From the NCBI RefSeq assembly GCF_016009175.1, contig NZ_JADUCM010000010.1:1-64000 (forward strand): a stretch of 64,000 nucleotides of DNA, read 5' to 3'. Position numbers and translations under genes: made by a program. The DNA is from Pseudomonas alkylphenolica (GTDB lineage Bacteria > Pseudomonadota > Gammaproteobacteria > Pseudomonadales > Pseudomonadaceae). This document shows positions 57,976 to 64,000 of this stretch, one piece after another; position 1 is the first letter of the stretch, and each line of letters begins with the position of its first letter. Below the pieces are notes generated by a model. The model ran no database searches and was not told the origin of the DNA. It was given only the letters and a program-made list of their open reading frames with translations.

Positions 57976-58656
57976 TCAGCCGGCTAACACCCCGCGCAGC
58001 ACCAACCGGGTGATATGCGCCACTGCCTCCTGGTGTTCTTCGTTTCTACGTGTGCGCTTTTCGGCACGCAGGTGTGCGCCTGCGTTGGCATAGGCCTGGG
58101 TGGTCGCCCACACGCTGATCAACAGATGCCGGGCGTCGACGGCCACCAGCTGCCCGTGGGCCATCCACTGCTCAAGACATGCCACCCCTTGTTCGATCGC
58201 ATTTTGCAGGCGTATGGCGTGAGCCGCAGGCAAGCGGCGGGCGCCGTGCATCATTTCGGTGACAAATACCCTGGCTGCCCAGGGTTGCTTGCGGATGATC
58301 TCGAGCTTGGCGCGAATCAGCTGTTCCATCGCCTGCGGGGGCGGGTTTTCAGGATTCAGCAGGGCGAACGCGTCCAGGTAACGCTGGGCGACGCTGTCGA
58401 GCACTTGCTGGTAAAGGTTTTCCTTGGAGTGGAAGTAGTAGTTGACGTTGGCCTTGGGCAGGCCACTGAGTTCGGCAATTTCACTCAGGGTGGCGGCGGC
58501 AAAACCCTTGCAGGCAAAAGACTTCGCCGCAACGCGCAAAATCAGGGCGCGATTGCGGCGGCCGGGTTCGTTGGGCTTCTTTTGCGCCGGTGTGTCGCAT
58601 TCATAGGGCGAATCACCCGCCGTGCAGGCAAGGGCTTGATACAGCATGTGTTCCAT
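57976..58656 (-). CDS. TetR-family regulator (RutR-like C-terminal domain)
   Basis: 226 residues. Helix-turn-helix: ILRVAAKSFACKGFAAATLS, then IAELSGLPKANVNYYFHSKE. The C-terminal half resembles YcdC/RutR, which responds to pyrimidines, though many relatives sense other ligands. A 30-residue leader precedes the HTH; ATGs at 58656 and 58647 are both possible. It diverges from the SCO1 gene but no direct link is evident. Confidence 0.87.
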   Translation of the reverse strand: MEHMLYQALACTAGDSPYECDTPAQKKPNEPGRRNRALILRVAAKSFACKGFAAATLSEIAELSGLPKANVNYYFHSKENLYQQVLDSVAQRYLDAFALLNPENPPPQAMEQLIRAKLEIIRKQPWAARVFVTEMMHGARRLPAAHAIRLQNAIEQGVACLEQWMAHGQLVAVDARHLLISVWATTQAYANAGAHLRAEKRTRRNEEHQEAVAHITRLVLRGVLAG

Positions 58657-58924
58657 TCGCGGTTTCGCTCAACCTGAAGATCTGTTTCGCAATATACAAA
58701 AATATATAGCGGTACAGGTAAGGTTTCCGAAACCTGGGGGCCCTGACACGCGGAAAAGGGTTCTTGTCACATTCTGCGACAACGGGCCGCACCCCGAAAA
58801 CAAAGGGCTGCAGGCGTATGGGACGATAGGCGCTGGAACCTTGGCAGAGCGCCATGACAAAATGTCGCGCTTTTTCGACAGGCCTCGCATCCGAGGCACA
58901 ACACCTTCCCAAAAGGATGGTTAC

Positions 58925-59536
58925 ATGACTGATTTACTGACCCGGCGCCAGATCATGGCCGGGATCAGCCTGCTGGGCCTTGGGGCCCTGGTAGGTTGCG
59001 ACCCACGTTCCGGTGGCAAGCTCGACTTCAAATACGGCAAGGACATGAGCAACCAGATCCTCGGTCGCTCGTTCAAACTCAAAGACACCGAGGGCAACCC
59101 GCGTACCTTGTCGAGCTTCTGGGGCACGATGCCGATGGTGTTCTTCGGCTTCACGCAGTGCCCGGCAGTGTGCCCGACCACCCTGGCACGTGCGGCACAG
59201 ATCAAGAAGCTGATGGGCCGCGATGGCGGTTTCCTGAAGGTGGTGTTCATCAGCCTGGACCCGGAGCGCGATACTCCCGAAGTGCTCGATGCCTACGTCA
59301 AGGCGTTCGACCCGTCGTTCGTGGCGTTGTCCGGCACCCTTGAAGAGACGGCTGCCGCCGCTCGCGAATTCGGCGTGTTTTACGAGAAGGTGCCCGCTGG
59401 CGATACCTACACCATCTCGCACACCTCGACCAGTTACGTCTTCGATTCCCGTGGCCAGTTGCGCCTGGGACTGTCCCATTCACTGACCGCCAAAGAGTGC
59501 ACGGAAGATCTGCTCACGGTCATGGAGGTATGTTGA
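58925..59536 (+). CDS. SCO1/SenC-type copper chaperone lipoprotein
   Basis: 203 residues. The signal ends in a lipobox (LLGLGALVGC), so it is anchored to the membrane on the periplasmic side. A thioredoxin-like fold carries the copper-binding CPAVC (CxxxC) and the conserved His in ISHTSTSYVF. SCO proteins deliver copper to the CuA site of cytochrome oxidase or act as thiol redox factors. AAGGA precedes the ATG. Its stop overlaps the PCuAC gene start by one base. Confidence 0.92.
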   Translation: MTDLLTRRQIMAGISLLGLGALVGCDPRSGGKLDFKYGKDMSNQILGRSFKLKDTEGNPRTLSSFWGTMPMVFFGFTQCPAVCPTTLARAAQIKKLMGRDGGFLKVVFISLDPERDTPEVLDAYVKAFDPSFVALSGTLEETAAAAREFGVFYEKVPAGDTYTISHTSTSYVFDSRGQLRLGLSHSLTAKECTEDLLTVMEVC

Positions 59537-60018
59537 TGCGTCATTTTGCCCAACCGTTCAAACGCACACTGGCCGCGCTGGCCCTGCTTGGCCTGGCACT
59601 GCCGGCCATGGCCGACACCACCGTCAGTGATGCCTGGGTGCGCGCCACCGTGCCGCACCAGCAGTCCACCGGTGCATTCATGACCCTGACCGCCAGCACC
59701 GACAGCACCCTGGTCGGCGTCAAGTCGGAGGTTGCCGAGATCGTCCAGGTCCACCAGATGACCATGGACAACGATGTCATGGGCATGAAGCAGGTGCAGC
59801 GCGTCGAGTTGCCGGCCGGCAAAGCGGTCACGCTCGACCCGAACGGCTACCACGTGATGCTGATGAAGCTCAAACAGCAGGTCAAGGAAGGTGACGTGGT
59901 GGCGCTGACCCTGGAGATCGAAGACGCCAAGGGCCAGAAGCAGAGCGTTGAAGTCAAGGCACCGGTAAAAGCACTGACTACTGAAATGCCGATGCACGAT
60001 CACCAGCACATGCATTGA
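59536..60018 (+). CDS. Periplasmic copper chaperone PCu(A)C
   Basis: 160 residues. A signal peptide (ALALLGLALPAMA) is followed by the DUF461/PCuAC fold with His/Met Cu(I) ligands in VHQMTMDNDVMGMK and YHVMLM. The C-terminus, MPMHDHQHMH, is a His/Met tail that may bind Cu(II). PCuAC hands copper to SCO for oxidase assembly, which fits the one-base overlap with the SCO gene. A strong terminator follows. Confidence 0.93.
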   Translation: MRHFAQPFKRTLAALALLGLALPAMADTTVSDAWVRATVPHQQSTGAFMTLTASTDSTLVGVKSEVAEIVQVHQMTMDNDVMGMKQVQRVELPAGKAVTLDPNGYHVMLMKLKQQVKEGDVVALTLEIEDAKGQKQSVEVKAPVKALTTEMPMHDHQHMH

Positions 60019-60037
60019 TCGCCTGACTGCGATACCC

Positions 60038-60079
60038 AAGCCAGGCTGCCGTTAACACCGGCAGCCTGGCTTTTTTTTT
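60038..60079 (+). terminator. Rho-independent terminator after the PCuAC gene
   Basis: AAGCCAGGCTGCC pairs with GGCAGCCTGGCTT across about eight bases, followed by nine T. Confidence 0.93.
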
Positions 60080-60099
60080 GCTCGTCGCGCGCCATTGAC

Positions 60100-60390
60100 G
60101 TAGGCGCCAGGCTTGCCGGCGAACCAGGCACCGCGCTGGCCCTGAAGCACCGCGTCATCGTTTCTCGCGGGCAAGCCACGCTCCTACAGGTGGTGTCGAC
60201 GTAGGAGCCAGGCTTGCCGGCGAACCAGGCACCGCGCTGGCCCTGAAGCACCGCGTCATCGTTTATCGCGGGCAAGCCACGCTCCTACAGGTGGTGTCGG
60301 CGTAGGAGCCAGGCTTGCCGGCGAACCAGGCACTGCGCTGCCCCTGATGCACCGCCTTATCGTTTTTCGCGGGCAAGCCTCGCTCCTACA
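60100..60390. repeat. Array of three paired REP elements, 101-bp period
   Basis: Units start near 60100, 60201 and 60302. Each has a GCCAGGCTTGCCGGCGAACC arm and a GCGGGCAAGCCACGCTCCTAC arm, 46 bases apart. Units 1 and 2 are almost identical, including the GGTGGTGTCG spacer; unit 3 has diverged slightly. The array lies between the copper operon terminator and the iron receptor promoter. Confidence 0.92.
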
Positions 60391-60432
60391 AAATCTAAAA
60401 TAAAATAAGTCTTATTAGTATTTATTTCGTAT

Positions 60433-60454
60433 TTACAAATCGTTACCATTTGCG
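60433..60454 (+). promoter_or_regulatory. Candidate Fur box upstream of the second TonB receptor
   Basis: AATCGTTACC matches eight of ten bases of one Fur half-site. The surrounding ATTT..AAATC.TTA..ATTTG block resembles the one at 11761. It lies 33 bases before the start, in an AT-rich stretch. Confidence 0.45.
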
Positions 60455-60487
60455 TCCTTTACAATCTTTACACTTCACAAGGAACAC

Positions 60488-62602
60488 ATGGTGGCATTCT
60501 TGCGTATTCACCCGGCTTCCCTTTCCGTGTTTACCGCGTTGGTAGCGCCCGCGCTGCAGGCCGAAACCCTGGCCATTCCGGCCACGTCGGTCAACAGCAG
60601 CTACGAAGAACAAAGCTACAACCCTCGCGAAAGCAAGAGTGCGCTGAAAATCGACGCGCCGCTGCGTGATATTCCGCAGACGGTCAACGTCGTGCCGCAA
60701 AGTGTGATCAAAGACCAAGGCGCGCAGTCCATGGAGGACGTGCTCAAGAACGTGCCAGGCATTGGCCTGTCTTCGGGCGACGGCCAGCGTGACCAGGTCA
60801 CCATTCGTGGTTTCAGTGCCATTGGCGATATGTACGTCGATGGCCTGCGCGACGATGCGCTGTACTACCGTGACCTGTCCAACGTCGAGCGGGTAGAGGT
60901 GATCAAGGGCCCGGCAGCGGTGTTGTACGGGCGTGGATCGTCGGGTGGCCTGATCAACAGCATCAGCAAGAAGCCCACTTTCAGCCCGGTGCAGGAAGTG
61001 GGCATGACCTTCGACAGTGAAGGCAAGCGCCGTACCCAGTTCGATGCCGGGTGGGCTGACGAGCAGCAGGGTGACAAGGCATTTCGCATTACCGGTGCAC
61101 TGGAAGACAGCGACACCTTCCGCGACGACGGTTACATCGACCGCAAGGCCATTGCGCCAACGGCCTACTTCAAGCTGTCCGACGACCTCGACCTGACTGT
61201 CGGGGCCACCTACCTGTACGACAAGCGCCTGATTGATTTCGGCATCCCGGCCCTGGGCGATCGCCCGGTGGATGTCGACCGCGACAAGCGCTTTGGCGCC
61301 GGCGATCCGGACGATGACTACACCCGCAGCGAAGTGTTCTCGTTCACGGCCGGTGTCGACTACCGCCTCAACGACGACTTCACCCTGAGCAACACCAGCC
61401 GTTACTACCACTACGACCTGGACCGCAACAACACCCTGGCTGACACCAGCCCGACGCGCTTTGTCACCTCGCCCAGCGGCGAACTGCTGGTCAAGCTCAA
61501 CCGGGGCAACGTGCAACGAACCGAGGACGGCTGGTTCAACCAGACCGAGCTCAAGCACCAGGCGCTGCTGGCCGGGATGAACCATAACCTGCTGTACGGC
61601 GTGGAGCTTGGCCGCCAGGTCAAGGACCAGTCGGTGTTTAGCCAGAACAACGTTGCCCAGGTACCGGTGTTCCGCGACGGGCTGGTCGATGTGCCGTTCC
61701 AGGCCAATCGCCAGACCGCCAAAGGCACTACCACCCAGGACACCGCCGGGTTCTACGTGCAGGACCTGATCGAGCTGGCCCCGCAGTGGAAGGCATTGGT
61801 CGGGGTACGCTACGACGTGTTCGACCAGGAATACGACGACGACCTCAGCGGTGCCAATCTGTCGCGTACCGACACCACCTGGAGCCCCCGTGTCGGCCTG
61901 GTTTACCAGCCTGACCAGATCCAGTCCTACTACATCTCGGTAAGCCGTTCCTACCAGCCGTCTTCGGAAGTGTTTGCCCTGAGCACGGGCAACCAGGGCC
62001 TGGAACCGGAAGAAACCACCAACTATGAAGTCGGTGCCAAGTGGGACCTGCTCGACAGCCGCCTGGCCGTCACCGCAGCCGTGTTCCGCCTGGAGCGCAC
62101 CAACATGAAAACCGCCGATCCGGCCAACCCGGCCAACCTGGTGTTGTCGGGCGAGCAACGCACCGATGGTTTCGAGGCCACGGTCAGCGGCCAGTTGACC
62201 GACAAGTGGCAGGTGTACGGTGGCTTTGCCTTCCTCGACGCGGAAATCACCAAGTCCAACAGCAAAACCAACGGTGTACCTAACGAAGGCCAGACGCCAA
62301 CGCTGACCCCACGCACCAGCGCCAACCTGTGGCTGGTCCGCTCGCTGACCGAAACCTGGCGCGTGGGCATGGGCGCCAACTACGTAGATGAGCGCTACAC
62401 CGCGCTGGACAACGTGGTGGTGATGCCGTCGTACACTACGGTGGATGCGGCGCTGCTCTACAACCAGCCGAAGTGGGACATGGCCTTGCGCCTGCGCAAC
62501 GTCTTCGACCGCGACTACTATGCCTCGGCCCACGGTTCGGTTGACCTGATCATGCCAGGTGCCCCGCGTACCCTGGAACTGAGCACCAACTTCCGCTTCT
62601 AA
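60488..62602 (+). CDS. TonB-dependent siderophore receptor (Fiu/PiuA-like)
   Basis: 704 residues. A signal peptide (about 1-25, ending ALQA) is followed by a plug (IDAPLRDIPQTVNVVPQSVI; VERVEVIKGPAAVLYGRGSSG) and a 22-strand barrel ending RTLELSTNFRF. DRDYYASAHGSVDLIMPGAP near the end resembles Fiu/PiuA receptors for monomeric catecholates. AAGGA lies five bases before the ATG. A cytochrome b561 and a PepSY protein converge on it and may reduce the imported iron. Ligand identity is inference. Confidence 0.92.
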   Translation: MVAFLRIHPASLSVFTALVAPALQAETLAIPATSVNSSYEEQSYNPRESKSALKIDAPLRDIPQTVNVVPQSVIKDQGAQSMEDVLKNVPGIGLSSGDGQRDQVTIRGFSAIGDMYVDGLRDDALYYRDLSNVERVEVIKGPAAVLYGRGSSGGLINSISKKPTFSPVQEVGMTFDSEGKRRTQFDAGWADEQQGDKAFRITGALEDSDTFRDDGYIDRKAIAPTAYFKLSDDLDLTVGATYLYDKRLIDFGIPALGDRPVDVDRDKRFGAGDPDDDYTRSEVFSFTAGVDYRLNDDFTLSNTSRYYHYDLDRNNTLADTSPTRFVTSPSGELLVKLNRGNVQRTEDGWFNQTELKHQALLAGMNHNLLYGVELGRQVKDQSVFSQNNVAQVPVFRDGLVDVPFQANRQTAKGTTTQDTAGFYVQDLIELAPQWKALVGVRYDVFDQEYDDDLSGANLSRTDTTWSPRVGLVYQPDQIQSYYISVSRSYQPSSEVFALSTGNQGLEPEETTNYEVGAKWDLLDSRLAVTAAVFRLERTNMKTADPANPANLVLSGEQRTDGFEATVSGQLTDKWQVYGGFAFLDAEITKSNSKTNGVPNEGQTPTLTPRTSANLWLVRSLTETWRVGMGANYVDERYTALDNVVVMPSYTTVDAALLYNQPKWDMALRLRNVFDRDYYASAHGSVDLIMPGAPRTLELSTNFRF

Positions 62603-63126
62603 CGCCGGCGACGCCTGCCGGTGATCATCGACATCGGCAGGTTTTCTTTCATGCGCAGGCTTTCCAGCAGCGCCGCGGCGATATGCACACAGACCAGCGC
62701 CAGCAAGGTGTTGGCCATGTACTCATGGATATCGCGCGGCAGCTGTTCACCCCAGAAGTAGTCAACTTCCTCCATCAAAAAACCGCTCAAGCCCAGGCCG
62801 AACATCAGCGTCAGCATCAACACCATCACCAGTGCGCCAATCGGCGAATGGCCCAGGCGGTGGTAGTCCTCGCCGCTGACCAGGGCACGTACATGCCACT
62901 TGAGGCGGGTGAGCGTCGGCCAGAAATCCTTCCAGCGTGCCGCCGGGGTGCCGACGAACCCCCACACCAGGCGGACCAGCACGATGGCCACCGCGTAGTA
63001 CCCCAGCCAGCGGTGCGGGCCGTCACCTTCTTCGGTGAAAAAGTAGTCGCCGACAAACGCAATGACCAGCGACCAGTGACAGAGCCGGATGAGGGGGTCC
63101 CAGAGGCGCAGGGTATCGTTGCTCAC
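62599..63126 (-). CDS. Cytochrome b561 (diheme, membrane)
   Basis: 175 residues from a GTG start. Four helices with paired histidines (IRLCHWSLVIAFVGDYFF; GPHRWLGYYAVAIVLVRLVW; RDIHEYMANTLLALVCVHIA) match the Ni/Fe-hydrogenase-type cytochrome b domain. It moves electrons across the inner membrane. The PepSY gene lies immediately upstream, and GAGG six bases before the GTG overlaps that gene's stop. It overlaps the receptor end by four bases, tail to tail. Confidence 0.9.
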   Translation of the reverse strand: MSNDTLRLWDPLIRLCHWSLVIAFVGDYFFTEEGDGPHRWLGYYAVAIVLVRLVWGFVGTPAARWKDFWPTLTRLKWHVRALVSGEDYHRLGHSPIGALVMVLMLTLMFGLGLSGFLMEEVDYFWGEQLPRDIHEYMANTLLALVCVHIAAALLESLRMKENLPMSMITGRRRRR

Positions 63127-63127
63127 C

Positions 63128-63394
63128 TCAGTCCTCGATCTCTGACTTCACCACTTTGCCATCGACCGGGTTGAAATAGATCTCGACTTTTTTCTTGTCC
63201 TTGTCCCAGCCGTAGATTTCGTAGCAGTTGCCTTCAGTGACCTTGAATTTCTTGATGTTGTAGCCCTGGGCCTTGAGGTTTTCCTGAAACTTGGCTTGAT
63301 CTTGCCACTGTCCTTTGTCGGCAGTGGTGCATTCGGTTTTGGCCAGTGCCAGCGGGCTGGCGACAAGCAGTGCAACAAGCAGAAGGTTACGCAT
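63128..63394 (-). CDS. Small exported PepSY-domain protein
   Basis: 88 residues. A signal peptide (MRNLLLVALLVASPLALA) is followed by one PepSY module (FQENLKAQGYNIKKFKVTEG; KKVEIYFNPVDGKVVKSEIE). Two cysteines flank the module (TECTTA and GNCYEI) and may pair in the periplasm. It is first in a two-gene unit with cytochrome b561, a common electron-transfer pairing. The mechanism is unknown. Confidence 0.88.
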   Translation of the reverse strand: MRNLLLVALLVASPLALAKTECTTADKGQWQDQAKFQENLKAQGYNIKKFKVTEGNCYEIYGWDKDKKKVEIYFNPVDGKVVKSEIED

Positions 63395-63452
63395 GACGAG
63401 TCCTCGTGATCGGGAATACACGTGGCAGCACAGCCATGAAGCCAGATTGAGC

Positions 63453-64000
63453 TTATGCCAGAGATGGCGACTTCGCGAGTGCGGCATCCACCAGTTCGAT
63501 CCAGTGCCGGACCGGGGTGCGCCCGGCGCTGTCCAGGTGTGCCTGGCAGCCGATGTTGGCGGTGACAATGAGGTCTGGATGGCCGCTTTCCAGGGCGTCC
63601 AGGCGGTTGTCGCGCAGTTGCCGGGCGAGTGTCGGCTGGGTGAGTGAGTAGGTGCCCGCCGAGCCGCAGCACAGGTGGCTGTCGGCGACATTGCTGAGGT
63701 TGAAGCCCAGGCGTTTGAGCACGGCTTCCAGCGCGCCGCCCAGGTGCAGGGCATGCTGCAAGGTGCAGGGGCAGTGGACGGCCAGCAGTTGGTCGGCGTG
63801 ACAGGCCAGCCGCTCAAGGGGCTCGGCACTGATCAGTTGCACCAGGTCTTTGCTGAGTTCGCTGACGCGCCGGGCCTTGGCGGCGTAGTGCGGGTCGTGC
63901 TGCAACAGTTTGCCGTAGTCTGCGACAAAGGCGCCGCAGCCACTGGCGGTCTGCACGATGGCTTCGGCACCGGCTTCAATCGCCGGCCACCAGGAGTCGA
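63453..64000 (-). CDS. glcF: Glycolate oxidase iron-sulfur subunit GlcF (C-terminal part)
   Basis: The 182 visible C-terminal residues read on to the window edge without a start. QTASGCGAFVADYGKLL and HLCCGSAGTYSLTQPTLARQ are the CCG cysteine motifs of GlcF/heterodisulfide-reductase-like subunits. GlcF passes electrons from glycolate oxidation (GlcD/GlcE) to the quinone pool. The N-terminal 4Fe-4S domains lie outside the window. Another CCG-domain oxidase subunit is possible but less likely. Confidence 0.85.
   Translation of the reverse strand, partial: DSWWPAIEAGAEAIVQTASGCGAFVADYGKLLQHDPHYAAKARRVSELSKDLVQLISAEPLERLACHADQLLAVHCPCTLQHALHLGGALEAVLKRLGFNLSNVADSHLCCGSAGTYSLTQPTLARQLRDNRLDALESGHPDLIVTANIGCQAHLDSAGRTPVRHWIELVDAALAKSPSLA

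Noticed and set aside
60100..60390. Possible CRISPR array
   Set aside because: The repeats are palindromic REP pairs about 90 bases long with near-identical spacers, without short direct repeats, unique spacers or cas genes.
60443..62533. A 696-codon minus-strand frame antisense to the second TonB receptor
   Set aside because: Biased composition and no family resemblance, while the plus strand has a signal peptide, plug and barrel.

Overview
The window reads as chromosome of a fluorescent Pseudomonas, most likely of the P. putida group. The evidence is high-GC coding with dense gene packing, REP palindromes of Pseudomonas type between genes, the GlgE/TreS/TreYZ glucan-trehalose cluster next to zwf and gnd, and pobA with an AraC-type regulator. 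Species cannot be fixed from sequence reading alone. I see no rRNA, tRNA, CRISPR array, insertion sequence or prophage.

Layout. (1) 48-7955: a small proline-rich ORF, then glgE, a treS-maltokinase fusion and glgB, all rightward. (2) 7998-17213: a LysR regulator divergent from an MHS transporter and an M20 amidohydrolase; a FepA-type TonB receptor followed by three inner-membrane genes (DUF3649, PepSY, DUF3325); a TraX-like protein. (3) 17219-18922: a membrane diguanylate cyclase. (4) 19034-28685: a 4-alkylphenol (p-cresol type) pathway. pchA, pchC, pchX and pchF run leftward from a sigma-54 promoter, divergent from a XylR/DmpR-type activator. An SphA/MetA-like outer-membrane protein has its own sigma-54 promoter, and pobR/pobA follow. 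Together they would take p-cresol to 4-hydroxybenzaldehyde, 4-hydroxybenzoate and protocatechuate. A tatA paralogue follows pobA. (5) 28969-37273: an ankyrin protein, a LysR regulator, a START-domain protein, an AllE-like bicupin, an orphan sulfonate-type binding protein, an Lrp regulator divergent from an EamA exporter, a GlxA-type AraC regulator and a passenger-less autotransporter barrel. (6) 37648-49191: an EEP-family protein, glgX, DUF2934, treY, malQ, treZ and glgA, all leftward. (7) 49568-57886: an Lrp/LysE pair, a small coiled-coil protein, gnd-zwf, nhaB, a dienoyl-CoA isomerase-like crotonase, nudC and a TSUP permease. (8) 57976-64000: a TetR regulator, SCO1 and PCuAC copper chaperones, a three-unit REP array, a second TonB receptor, cytochrome b561 with a small PepSY protein, and the end of a GlcF-like protein cut by the window edge.

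How it fits together. The two glucan/trehalose operons converge on a roughly 30 kb block of catabolic, transport and regulatory genes (7956-37647). They encode interconversion of trehalose, maltose, maltose-1-phosphate, branched glucan and malto-oligosaccharides. The aromatic block has features of a self-contained regulon: an activator, two -24/-12 promoters, an outer-membrane protein, oxidation enzymes and candidate Crc/Hfq leader motifs. The most interesting question is export. The PCMH flavoprotein is expected to be periplasmic but has no signal peptide, while its uncharacterised neighbour PchX has a twin-arginine signal and an extra TatA is encoded 5.5 kb downstream of the operon's start.
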